Assembly (NCBI RefSeq): GCF_026191725.2
Contig: NZ_CP120863.1
Span: forward strand, 1,654,001-1,718,000
Origin: Roseibium porphyridii
GTDB taxonomy: Bacteria > Pseudomonadota > Alphaproteobacteria > Rhizobiales > Stappiaceae
Direction: 5' to 3'
Length of the DNA stretch: 64,000 nt
This document shows, one piece after another, positions 8,856 through 16,782 of the stretch. A program made the position numbers and the translations under genes. The notes beneath the pieces are model-generated. The model had not been told where the DNA came from, ran no database searches, and saw nothing but the letters and a program-made list of their open reading frames with translations. The first letter of the stretch is position 1; the number at the start of each line of letters is the position of its first letter.

Positions 8856-9599
8856 CTATTTTCCGCTGGCCCCTGACATGATGTGAGCAAGGCGCTCGCG
8901 AGTGTCCTCCAGATGTTCTTTCATGGCAGCTTCTGCCGCTGCAGCGTCTTGCGCTTCGATTGCGGCGAGCACTTTTTGATGAAGGGGGACGGAACGCTTG
9001 TTGTCCCTTGGGTCGGCATTAGTCAGTCGGATTGAGCTTAAAAGCGCAGAAAAGATCACACCTTCCATTGCCATCAGGACTTCATTGTTTGCCGCACGAA
9101 GCACAGCACGGTGAAACAGGGCGTCCGCCACCACGTAATCCTGGATCTCCGAAGCGCTTTCCATCTTTTGTTGCGCAGCACGGATTTCATCGATTTGAAC
9201 CTTGGTCGCTGATTTTGCCGCCCAGGCCGCCGCACTCGGTTCGAAAACCTGACGCACATCGAGCAGCTGATTTAAGAAGCTGGGTCTTGGCTCAACGCTG
9301 AGATGCCACGCCAGGACATCATCATCCAAAAGGTTCCAGCTGGCGCGCCGCCGGACGCGTGTGCCGCTGCCGCGCTTAACCTCCAGAAGCCCCTTTGCAA
9401 CCAAAAGTTTGACCGCTTCGCGAACCACAGACTTTGAAACGCCAAACCGCTCGCAAAGCTTGTTCTCGTCGTCGATCAGGTCGCCCTCACGAACGACACC
9501 TCCGACGATGCGCCTGCCTAATTCGCGGCAAACCTGCGTCGAAAGCGACGGAACAACACCAGCGGTGTCTTTGAGATCATAGTAGAGCAATTCAGACAT
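8856..9599 (-). CDS. GntR-family transcriptional regulator, FadR/FCD subfamily
   Basis: This 247-residue protein has a winged helix-turn-helix at residues 20-90 (LCERFGVSKSVVREAVKLL is the recognition region) and an all-helical FCD ligand domain at about 95-230. It lies 183 bases upstream of the sugar operon in the same direction, so it is the obvious local regulator, probably releasing DNA when a sugar-acid metabolite binds. A palindrome that suits a GntR operator lies immediately in front of its own start, suggesting autoregulation. Confidence 0.88.
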   Translation of the reverse strand: MSELLYYDLKDTAGVVPSLSTQVCRELGRRIVGGVVREGDLIDDENKLCERFGVSKSVVREAVKLLVAKGLLEVKRGSGTRVRRRASWNLLDDDVLAWHLSVEPRPSFLNQLLDVRQVFEPSAAAWAAKSATKVQIDEIRAAQQKMESASEIQDYVVADALFHRAVLRAANNEVLMAMEGVIFSALLSSIRLTNADPRDNKRSVPLHQKVLAAIEAQDAAAAEAAMKEHLEDTRERLAHIMSGASGK

Positions 9600-9610
9600 G
9601 AGATGATATT

Positions 9611-9642
9611 AAACATCTGATGTTTTGATTGTCCAGATGTTT
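9611..9642. promoter_or_regulatory. Palindromic GntR-type operator plus repeated half-site
   Basis: AAACATCTGATGTTT (9611-9625) is a perfect 7-base inverted repeat around one central base, 11 bases upstream of the regulator's ATG. The half-site GATGTTT recurs at 9636-9642 in the same orientation, 17 bases on. Size and position suit an FCD-family regulator binding its own promoter. I saw no matching copy in front of the sugar-binding protein gene, so autoregulation is better supported than operon control. Confidence 0.5.
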
Positions 9643-9792
9643 TTGTGCATGATCGTGAGAATCATGCGGGACTTGCAAACAACTCTGCAATTTGCGCCAT
9701 GACCTTGAAGGCGAAGAGGGAGCCGGGTGACCAAGACGATTGTTGCCGATCCCAAGCCAAACTGTGCGTGCCAGATGCGAAGGTCATCAAAA

Positions 9793-10539
9793 TCAGTGTT
9801 GGCCGAATAAGGTGCCAAAATCGGGTCGCGGGTCATTGATGTTTGCGAGCCGCAGCATGTGCCATGCCAGTGCCTGATTGCTGCTCATGATGGGCACGCT
9901 GATCGCGTGTTCAATTTTCTTGAGTATATTCAAAGTTCTGAGGTTTGTGCATGAAACGACGATTGCATCGCAAGGAGCTTTCGCGGCGATCCGCTTGGCT
10001 GCGTGAATGATCGACTGCTCACTGATCCGCGCAACGACCCTGTCATTGCCTTCCTCAAAGGATCCGAATCCCGCAATTTCAAAACCGGCATCAATCAGTT
10101 TCAAACGCATGCGCTCAGATACGTCCGGCACATAGGGTGTTATGAAACCGAGCCTTTCTGCACCGAGCTCTCGTCCTGCGGCAATAACAGCGGCTAAAGG
10201 GTCAGAAACCAGGGCGTTGGGATAGACCGTTTGAATGGCACGGGCAACGTTCTGCGAGCCGATCACCGTTGAGGCCGAAGTGCATCCATACCCGATCACA
10301 TCGAAATCAAGCGATTGCGGCAAGAGGCCTGCCGAATACGGCAGATCTCTCTCCATTTTGGCAAGCGTGTCGGCACGAACGTCGGACACCATTGGAATGC
10401 GGCTGTGATAAAGCGCGACACCGTCGAGTGCCATGAGCCTGGAAAATTCTGGCTCCAGCGTTTCGTCGGTCGCAAGAACGATCACGCCCATCGTTGCCCG
10501 CGTTCCGATCCCTGCATCCGTGTCGAATTCCAGTTTCAT
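9793..10539 (-). CDS. Asp/Glu racemase superfamily protein (EutA / maleate isomerase / arylmalonate decarboxylase type)
   Basis: The 248-residue protein has both active-site cysteines of the family, one in GYGCTSAST and one in VVSCTNLRT, in two pseudo-symmetric lobes. Family members racemise, isomerise or decarboxylate small carboxylates by two-base cysteine chemistry. EutA of ectoine-utilisation clusters belongs to this group. It is the last gene of a three-gene operon after an M24 hydrolase and an M20 deacylase, with 9 bases between it and the M24 gene. Its role here is inferred as stereochemical adjustment of an amino-acid-derived intermediate. Confidence 0.82.
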   Translation of the reverse strand: MKLEFDTDAGIGTRATMGVIVLATDETLEPEFSRLMALDGVALYHSRIPMVSDVRADTLAKMERDLPYSAGLLPQSLDFDVIGYGCTSASTVIGSQNVARAIQTVYPNALVSDPLAAVIAAGRELGAERLGFITPYVPDVSERMRLKLIDAGFEIAGFGSFEEGNDRVVARISEQSIIHAAKRIAAKAPCDAIVVSCTNLRTLNILKKIEHAISVPIMSSNQALAWHMLRLANINDPRPDFGTLFGQH

Positions 10540-10548
10540 AAGGTCACC

Positions 10549-11715
10549 TCAGATGACGGGAAGGTCGCGGGAGGCGCGTTCGGAAAGCAACTGCGCACCA
10601 TCTTCGCGAATGACGATGTTTTCCTCATGAACCATGATCCGGGCATCGCCATAGCTCAGCGAAGGTTCCAGCGTCAGAACCATGTTCTCCGCGATGGGCG
10701 TGTGATCAAAGGGAGCGTGCGAAGGCCATTCGGTGAGTTGCATACCCAGTCCGTGACCCAATCGGCCAACATCACCACCCCGGTCGTCCAGTTCCGCGAT
10801 AACGCCTCGCATGACCTGATAAAGCTGATGACAAGTGACGCCGGCACGGGCGGCATTGATCCCCGCTTCGGTCGCGCGCCACAGCACGTCATAAGCTCTC
10901 TGGGTAGCCTCATCGGCGGTTCCGACGGCAAAATTGCGATCGAAATCGCAGTAGTATCCATCCCAGACAGCGCCCGTGTCCAACATCAGGACGTCACCAC
11001 GAGCCAAGGGGCGGCGAGAGGGGGGTGAAATCACATCATGGTACCCACCTTGGTCCGCACCACCGACAAGATACGGAACATCGTCGGCTCCTTGCGCGAG
11101 GCCTTCTCGGCGAAATGCGCGAAACAAGTCTTCAAACGGTTGCCCCTCATGTGCCAGCTCGGGAATCTTCGCAAATGTCCGTGAGCCAATGGCACAAATG
11201 TGTGCCAGTTTTTCGATTTCCCTTTCGGACTTGATCATGCGCAACGACCTAACAAGGCCAGTTGCGTCAGCAATTGAAAGGTTCGGGAGACCTTGTAACA
11301 GCCTTTCATAGTCGCCCAGTGGCATACGAAGTCCGGTTTCGTGGCCTTTCATCACGCCAAGTGTTTTTCGTTCTCTCGCAAGCGGTGTGAGCAGCTCCGT
11401 CAAAAGGCTCACGCCGTCGTCTTCAGGGCAGGGCGCGCTCCAGGTGCGGATGTCGTCCAGCCAGGTGCTGTGCATCAGCTGCGCACCGATTTCAGGAATG
11501 ATCGCAATCGGTTTGCCGGTTGAAGGTAGATAGAGAAACCATGGACGGGTCGGGCTTTGCCAAAACAAAGTCTGAAAACCACTGAAGTATCGAATTTCGG
11601 GCTCACTGGTGAAAAGGATCCCATCGATAGCAGCTGCAGCCATACGAAATTGGGCCCGGTGCGTCCGCGCCTCAAATTCTGTTTCGGGAAATCCGCGGGA
11701 AGGCACTTCGGTCAT
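10549..11715 (-). CDS. M24-family metallohydrolase (ectoine hydrolase / Xaa-Pro peptidase type)
   Basis: This 388-residue pita-bread hydrolase has an N-terminal creatinase-like domain (about 1-150) and a C-terminal catalytic domain with all five dinuclear metal ligands: Asp in LMLDTGA, Asp in CDFDRNF, His in GHGLG, Glu in LTLEPS and Glu in HEENIVI. Members cleave imidodipeptides, creatine or, as DoeA/EutD, open the ectoine ring. The neighbours (EutA-like protein, deacylase, Lrp regulators, TRAP importer) favour a DoeA-like ring-opening or amide hydrolase, but an ordinary dipeptidase cannot be excluded. Its ATG overlaps the stop of the M20 gene by four bases. Confidence 0.85.
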   Translation of the reverse strand: MTEVPSRGFPETEFEARTHRAQFRMAAAAIDGILFTSEPEIRYFSGFQTLFWQSPTRPWFLYLPSTGKPIAIIPEIGAQLMHSTWLDDIRTWSAPCPEDDGVSLLTELLTPLARERKTLGVMKGHETGLRMPLGDYERLLQGLPNLSIADATGLVRSLRMIKSEREIEKLAHICAIGSRTFAKIPELAHEGQPFEDLFRAFRREGLAQGADDVPYLVGGADQGGYHDVISPPSRRPLARGDVLMLDTGAVWDGYYCDFDRNFAVGTADEATQRAYDVLWRATEAGINAARAGVTCHQLYQVMRGVIAELDDRGGDVGRLGHGLGMQLTEWPSHAPFDHTPIAENMVLTLEPSLSYGDARIMVHEENIVIREDGAQLLSERASRDLPVI

Positions 11716-12863
11716 TGACTGTCCTTTCGCCGCGGCAACCGATCGCGCACCAGCTGCACCCAGAACTCCGCGCCGATTGGCAACAAGGCATCGTTGAAAT
11801 CATAATCGGAAGCGTGCAGTGGCTGACCGTTTGCACCCGTCTCGCCGTTTCCCAGCAACAGGAAGCAACCGGGAACAGCCGCGCAAAAATGCGCAAAATC
11901 TTCGGAAAAACTCATCGGCTGCCGGTCTTCGATAACCTCGCATCCGGCCGCTCGTCCCGCGCGGTAGACTGCTTCCGTCGGTACGGATGCGTTGATCGTC
12001 TCGATGAATTCCGTCTCACAGTTCACCGTCACCTTTACGCCGTGAGCCGCAGCCACACCGTCGGCGATCTGCCGCATGAATTGTTCCACTGCAACCCGGT
12101 CCTCCGGCGATCTGGCTCTGTAGTCCCCTTTCAGGACAGCCTGGCCAGGCAGGACATTACGTTGTCCATCCGTCACAAATTCGGTGACGGAAACGACTGT
12201 TCCTGCTCCTGGCGGAAGCTTTCGGGAGACAATGCTCTGCAAGGCAAGGACAAGCTCTGCAGCGACCGTGATTGCATCAACGCCGGTGTGCGGCATGGAG
12301 GCATGCCCGCCTTTGCCAGTCACAGTGATCTCAAAGAGTGTTTCGCTGTTGCAGATAATACCTGCCCGGGTGGACACCTGGCCGGTCGGTGCCCCTGGCA
12401 AATTGTGGATCGCATAAATCTCATCAATCGGGAATTGCTTTAACACGCCTTCATCGATCATTGCCTTAGCGCCAAGCCCGAGTTCTTCGTTGGGTTGGAA
12501 CAAGAACACGACAGTGCCTTCGAAATCAGGTTCTTTGACTAGCCGTTCCGCTGCACCCAAAAGCATGGTCATATGACCGTCATGACCACAGGCATGCATG
12601 ACGCCGGGCGTTTTGGAACGATGGCCGTGGGATGATGTTTCTCCAATCGGCAGTGCGTCCATATCCGCACGCAATGCGATGGCCCGGTTGCCGCGGCCAC
12701 TGCGCAGAACACCAATGACCCCTGAGCCTTCATGCACGTCAAGACCGAGTGCTCGCAGTTCGCGGGCAATTTCAAGTTTGGTTCGCTTTTCCTGAAATCC
12801 GAGTTCAGGATTGCGGTGAAAGTCCCGCCGTCGTGCGGTCAGACGTTGGTCAAACGTTTGCAT
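11712..12863 (-). CDS. M20D-family amidohydrolase (N-acyl amino acid deacylase)
   Basis: This 383-residue protein has the M20D metal and dimerisation motifs: MHACGHDGHM, PNEELGLGA, HNLPG, GKGGHASMPH, FSEDF and LHASDYDFND. Homologues such as hippurate hydrolase and N-acetyl-diaminopimelate deacetylase remove acyl groups from amino acids. It is the first gene of the three-gene operon and translationally coupled to the M24 hydrolase. In classical ectoine clusters the deacetylase is DoeB of the AstE/AspA family, so this enzyme is a non-homologous substitute if the pathway is analogous. Confidence 0.88.
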   Translation of the reverse strand: MQTFDQRLTARRRDFHRNPELGFQEKRTKLEIARELRALGLDVHEGSGVIGVLRSGRGNRAIALRADMDALPIGETSSHGHRSKTPGVMHACGHDGHMTMLLGAAERLVKEPDFEGTVVFLFQPNEELGLGAKAMIDEGVLKQFPIDEIYAIHNLPGAPTGQVSTRAGIICNSETLFEITVTGKGGHASMPHTGVDAITVAAELVLALQSIVSRKLPPGAGTVVSVTEFVTDGQRNVLPGQAVLKGDYRARSPEDRVAVEQFMRQIADGVAAAHGVKVTVNCETEFIETINASVPTEAVYRAGRAAGCEVIEDRQPMSFSEDFAHFCAAVPGCFLLLGNGETGANGQPLHASDYDFNDALLPIGAEFWVQLVRDRLPRRKDSQ

Positions 12864-12985
12864 GAAAATGCCTCCCGTATCCTCATCTCTAACTACAATG
12901 TCTTAAGGGCTGGATGGCGTCGTTTTTTGGTCGTTGGGCGACGAAAAACATTGAAAAATCGGGAAAAGGCGATCAATTTCAGACG

Positions 12986-13435
12986 ATGGATGACAAGGAT
13001 TTGGAAATACTGCGGCTCGTGCAACAGGACGCGAGATTGACGGCTGAAACGATCAGTCAGGACGTCGGGCTGTCTCCCGCAGCTGCGCAAAAGCGTTTGA
13101 AACGGCTCCGCGAAAGCGGTGTGATCGAAAGAGATGTTTCAGTTCTCTCGCCGTCGATGCTGGGGCGGGACATGACAATTATTGTCGATGTCATTCTTGA
13201 GAGGGAAAGCCGGCGCCACTTGGATGAATTCAAGCGAAAGATGAAGAATGCCCAGTGTGTACAACAATGCTACTACACGACTGGCGAAGCCGACTTCACC
13301 TTGATCCTGACGGTTCGGGACATCAAGGAATACGAGCAGTTCACACAGGACCATTTCTTTGACGAGTCCAATATCAGCCGCTTCAAGACCTCGGTTGTAA
13401 TGGACAGGGTCAAGGTATCTCTCGACGTGCTTTAG
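12986..13435 (+). CDS. Lrp/AsnC-family transcriptional regulator
   Basis: From the ATG at 12986 the protein has 149 residues: an N-terminal helix-turn-helix (LEILRLVQQDARLTAETISQ and SPAAAQKRLKRL) and a C-terminal RAM ligand-binding domain (CVQQCYYTTGEADFTLIL). The frame is open from 12914, but the shorter start matches the family's usual N-terminus and that of the neighbouring paralogue. It is divergent from the M20-M24-EutA-like operon and convergent with a second Lrp gene 12 bases beyond its stop. It probably senses an amino acid from the pathway. Confidence 0.88.
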   Translation: MDDKDLEILRLVQQDARLTAETISQDVGLSPAAAQKRLKRLRESGVIERDVSVLSPSMLGRDMTIIVDVILERESRRHLDEFKRKMKNAQCVQQCYYTTGEADFTLILTVRDIKEYEQFTQDHFFDESNISRFKTSVVMDRVKVSLDVL

Positions 13436-13447
13436 GCAGCGATCTGG

Positions 13448-13912
13448 CTATATCGGCAAGGTCAACCCGACTTTGGTGCGCTCCATGGTAACGGACGTAC
13501 GAAACCGTCTTACATTTGAGTTTTCAAAAAATAGCCGGTGTGTCAGTTCTTCAAAATCCTGCATGTCGCGCGCTGTGCAGATCAGGATAAAGTCTGCTTC
13601 TCCGGTCACGTAATAGCATTGCTGCACTTGTGGCTCGGAACGGGCAAGCTTGCGGAACATATCGAGCTGCTGAAGGCTTTCGCGCTCCAGTTCCACCATC
13701 ACAATAAGCGTCATGTTGCAGTCGAGCTTCGATGCATCGAGAATGGCAACTTCCTGCTGAATGACCCCGCTATCCTTTAGCCGCTTCTGCCTCCGTTGCA
13801 CTGACGGGACGGACAATCCGCATTCTTCAGCCAGGACCTCCAGCCCAATCCGACGGTCCCGCTGCATCAATCTTAGGATTGTTCGGTCCGCATCGTCCAA
13901 ATTGTCAAGCAT
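13448..13912 (-). CDS. Second Lrp/AsnC-family transcriptional regulator
   Basis: The 154-residue protein is a paralogue of the Lrp protein ending at 13435. It has the same helix-turn-helix layout (ADRTILRLMQRDRRIGLEVLAE, SVPSVQRRQKRLK) and a RAM domain with the near-identical segment QQCYYVTGEADFIL. It faces the diaminopropionate-lyase/TRAP operon across a 101-base, AT-rich divergent promoter region. The two regulators are convergent, so each sits divergent to one half of the locus. DoeX/AsnC regulators of ectoine clusters belong to this family. Confidence 0.88.
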   Translation of the reverse strand: MLDNLDDADRTILRLMQRDRRIGLEVLAEECGLSVPSVQRRQKRLKDSGVIQQEVAILDASKLDCNMTLIVMVELERESLQQLDMFRKLARSEPQVQQCYYVTGEADFILICTARDMQDFEELTHRLFFENSNVRRFRTSVTMERTKVGLTLPI

Positions 13913-14013
13913 GATGCAAATTCTCTGGTTTGAATGTCTGAACGGTAAATTTCGTCGAGCTTAAGCCAGATAATGAAAAAATCAAATAATTCGAAAATGC
14001 TACATCATGGAGC

Positions 14014-15063
14014 ATGAAACACACAGACATTCTCGACTTTTCTCCTGATTTCAAACAGGCGGTTGCTTTCTTCAAAGCACAGAAAAACTACGCCGTCTCA
14101 CCAATGCGACGACTGCAAGGGCCCGGCGGCTTTTCCTTTCTGGCCAAAGATGAAACCTCTCGAATGGGCCTGGGCGCCTTCAAGGCGCTCGGCGCTCCTT
14201 ACGCCGTCGCCCGCCTCGTCGGTGAAGCCTGGTTTGCAAAGACCGGCGAAATCCTGACACCGCCACGCTTCCTGGATGCTGATGTGCGTTCTATGGCCAA
14301 CACGCAGACCTTTGTTTGCGCAAGTGCAGGCAATCATGGGCTGGGCGTTGCCGCAGGCGCACAATGGGTGAGTGCCAAGTCGCGTATTCATCTGGCAAGA
14401 ACCGTTCCGGCAAGTTTTGCTGAGAGACTTTGTGCGCTGGGCGCGGAGGTTGTGTGGTCCGGCGACGTTTATGACGAGAGCGTCGCAGCAGCGATTGACG
14501 ATGCGGCGCAAACCGGTGCAACGCTGCTGGCTGACGGCACCTGGCCCGGATACACCGAGATCCCGAAATGGGTGATGGAAGGTTACTGCGTCATCGCAGA
14601 AGAATTACGGGCTTCGTTCGAAGCATCGGGCGATTGGCCGAGCCATGTCTATCTCCAGGCCGGTGTCGGAGGCCTCGCAGCTGCGATGTCTCACATGATC
14701 CGCTTGAACTGGACAGTCCAGCCGGAGCTGATTGTTGTTGAGCCTGAGGCTGCGGCTTGTCTGAAGGCGAGCCATGACGCAGGTCGGCCTGCTCGATCCG
14801 ACGGGCCGGATTCCAACATGGGGCGTCTGGACTGCAAAGAACCCTCAATCGTTGCGTGGCGCGTGCTTGAGCGCTGCAACGTGATCTACCAGACACTTTC
14901 CGAAACAGATGGATCAGCAGCGGCCACAGCTATGACAAGGCTTGGCATAGCGACCACACCTTCAGGCGCAGCAGGGTTTGGCGCCTTGTGCACACAGCTC
15001 CCCGACATAACAACCGGCAAGGATTTTTTACCCCTTGTCATAATCTCAGAGGGGCCCGCGTGA
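14014..15063 (+). CDS. PLP-dependent lyase, diaminopropionate ammonia-lyase-like
   Basis: This 349-residue fold-type II PLP enzyme has the Schiff-base lysine Lys57 in MGLGAFKALG, the substrate loop SAGNHGLGVAAGAQ and the phosphate loop GVGGLAAAMSH. Sequence style and N-terminus (SPMRRLQGPGGFSFLAKDETSRMGL) match diaminopropionate ammonia-lyase, which converts 2,3-diaminopropionate to pyruvate and two ammonia, more than threonine dehydratase. It is shorter than E. coli-type enzymes (about 400 residues). It starts the plus-strand operon that continues into a TRAP importer, 22 bases before dctP. Confidence 0.8.
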   Translation: MKHTDILDFSPDFKQAVAFFKAQKNYAVSPMRRLQGPGGFSFLAKDETSRMGLGAFKALGAPYAVARLVGEAWFAKTGEILTPPRFLDADVRSMANTQTFVCASAGNHGLGVAAGAQWVSAKSRIHLARTVPASFAERLCALGAEVVWSGDVYDESVAAAIDDAAQTGATLLADGTWPGYTEIPKWVMEGYCVIAEELRASFEASGDWPSHVYLQAGVGGLAAAMSHMIRLNWTVQPELIVVEPEAAACLKASHDAGRPARSDGPDSNMGRLDCKEPSIVAWRVLERCNVIYQTLSETDGSAAATAMTRLGIATTPSGAAGFGALCTQLPDITTGKDFLPLVIISEGPA

Positions 15064-15085
15064 GCGGGTCGTGAAAGGAAGCAAC

Positions 15086-16135
15086 ATGCAGAAACTATTC
15101 ACGAAATTCGTCATTCCAGCAATGCTGGCCATAGGCCTGGCGACCGGTGCCGGCGCTGAGACATGGAAGTTTGCCTCAGAAGAGGACAAAAACGATGTGC
15201 AGGACATTTTTGCAAAGAAATTTGCCGAGACGATCAAGGAAGAGTCGGGCGGCGATATTAAGGTCAGGATCTTCTATTACGGCCAATTGGGTACCGAAAA
15301 CGACATCGTTGAACTGACTGCCAAAGGTGTCGTTCAATTTGTTTCAGTCGGCACCGGTCACCTGGGGTCCTACGTGCCAGAAGTGCAGGCACTCAGTGTT
15401 CCGTATGTCCTCGGAAGCGATGTGGATGTTGTCCGTAAGGTTCTGACGGGCAGTGAAACAATCTACAACGACCTCAGCGACAGGTTCGAAAAGGTCAATC
15501 TGAAACTGCTGACCATGATTTCCGAAGGCGAAATGGCCTGGGGAGCCAACAAGGAAATTCGCAGCCCTGCGGATTTTGAAGGGCAGAAAATCCGGACCTT
15601 CACGTCAACAATTCCAGTGGAAACCTATAAAGCTTTCGGGGCAACGCCAACGCCGCTTTCCTGGGGGGAGGTCTATGGTGCTCTTCAGCTGAAGACCGTC
15701 GATGGCATGGTCAACCCGATCTACTTTATCTACAACGCCAAGTGGCATGAGGTCCAAGACTACCTGATGTTCCCGGGGCAGCAGCCCTATGTCGGTACGG
15801 TCTCTACCAACAGCGAATGGTTCAACGGCCTGAGTGCTGAGAAGCAGGCCATGGTTCACAAGGCGATAGAAGCTGCGGAGCAGGCTGCTCACGACTATCA
15901 GCTCCAAATCAACAAGGAAAACATGGACAAAATCCTGGCGGAGCGTCCTGACCTTAAAGTTGTTGTGCTGAGTGAAGAAGAGCGCGCGGTCTTCAAGGAG
16001 CTCAGCACGGGCCTGCATGAAACTTACTACGCAGTCGTGGAAAACGCTTACGGCGAAGAGGAAAAGTCAGAGGCTCGAGACCGCGCCCAGAGAATTCTTG
16101 AAAACCTGATTCAAGAGGTAAAGGACGCCTCATAG
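15086..16135 (+). CDS. TRAP transporter solute-binding protein (DctP family)
   Basis: This 349-residue binding protein has a signal peptide (MQKLFTKFVIPAMLAIGLA, cleavage near GAGA/ETW). DctP-family segments include FYYGQLGTENDIVE, the Arg-containing GQKIRTFTS that usually clamps a substrate carboxylate, and MVNPIYFIYNAKWHEVQDY. The ATG at 15086 has AAAGGAAG upstream; a GTG at 15071 is less likely. It would deliver a carboxylate-bearing solute to the DctQM permease that follows. The context suggests an acylated diamino acid or ectoine-like compound, but the ligand is not proven. Confidence 0.9.
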   Translation: MQKLFTKFVIPAMLAIGLATGAGAETWKFASEEDKNDVQDIFAKKFAETIKEESGGDIKVRIFYYGQLGTENDIVELTAKGVVQFVSVGTGHLGSYVPEVQALSVPYVLGSDVDVVRKVLTGSETIYNDLSDRFEKVNLKLLTMISEGEMAWGANKEIRSPADFEGQKIRTFTSTIPVETYKAFGATPTPLSWGEVYGALQLKTVDGMVNPIYFIYNAKWHEVQDYLMFPGQQPYVGTVSTNSEWFNGLSAEKQAMVHKAIEAAEQAAHDYQLQINKENMDKILAERPDLKVVVLSEEERAVFKELSTGLHETYYAVVENAYGEEEKSEARDRAQRILENLIQEVKDAS

Positions 16136-16148
16136 GCCCATAAAGACG

Positions 16149-16185
16149 CGCGAAAGGTGCGGGATGTATTCCCGTGCCTTTTGCG
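16149..16185 (+). terminator. Long hairpin between TRAP binding-protein and permease genes
   Basis: The arms 16149-16164 and 16170-16185 pair along 16 bases (13 Watson-Crick, 3 G-U) around the loop TGTAT, followed by TTTT. It starts 13 bases after the dctP stop and 60 bases before dctQ. It may act as a partial terminator or RNA-stability element that keeps binding-protein mRNA above permease mRNA. Confidence 0.65.
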
Positions 16186-16244
16186 TTTTACGCGCGAGGA
16201 GGGGGCGGCTGAGCCGATGAACGGCCGGCAGACGGGAGTTGAAA

Positions 16245-16781
16245 ATGAAAACGCTTCTCTTAACTGCAAACAGAGGGATTGAGTTTGCCGAAAAGGCAAT
16301 CATCATCATCGCGGTATTGCTGATGATGGTGAACTCAACAGCCAATGCAATCGGTCGATATGCATTTGGGCAAAGCCTGTTTTTCGCTGAAGAATTGAAC
16401 CAGTTTTTGATTGTGGGCGTCACATTCGTGGGCTTCGCCTATGCGGTCCGAAGTGGGCGGAACATCCGTATGACCGCCGTCTATGATGCGCTTTCACCGC
16501 GTTCCAAGAAGGTCCTGCTGACGTTGATCTCACTGACGACAGGGCTTTTGCTGATGTTTCTGACCTACAAATCGGTCCTCTATGTTCAGGAAGTCAAGGA
16601 AATCAATCGGCTATCGCCAGCTCTGCAGTTTCCGGTCTATTTGATTTACGCAGTCATTCCCGTCGGTCTTGCGATGGCCAGTCTCCAGTACCTGATCGCG
16701 TTTCTGATGAATGTCACGCAAAGGGGAACCTATCTGTCACTGGATGTTCAGGACGGTGAAGCTGAAGATATCGGTGTCTGA
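16245..16781 (+). CDS. TRAP transporter small permease (DctQ family)
   Basis: This 178-residue protein has four hydrophobic segments (about 18-38, 52-72, 92-112 and 130-152) and the family motif FAEELNQFLIVGVTFVGFAYA. The ATG at 16245 has CGGGAG six bases upstream; a TTG at 16239 overlaps that site. It is the small membrane subunit that supports the DctM channel, whose gene starts one base after this stop. Slightly long for the family, with a charged C-terminal tail. Confidence 0.88.
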   Translation: MKTLLLTANRGIEFAEKAIIIIAVLLMMVNSTANAIGRYAFGQSLFFAEELNQFLIVGVTFVGFAYAVRSGRNIRMTAVYDALSPRSKKVLLTLISLTTGLLLMFLTYKSVLYVQEVKEINRLSPALQFPVYLIYAVIPVGLAMASLQYLIAFLMNVTQRGTYLSLDVQDGEAEDIGV

Positions 16782-16782
16782 G

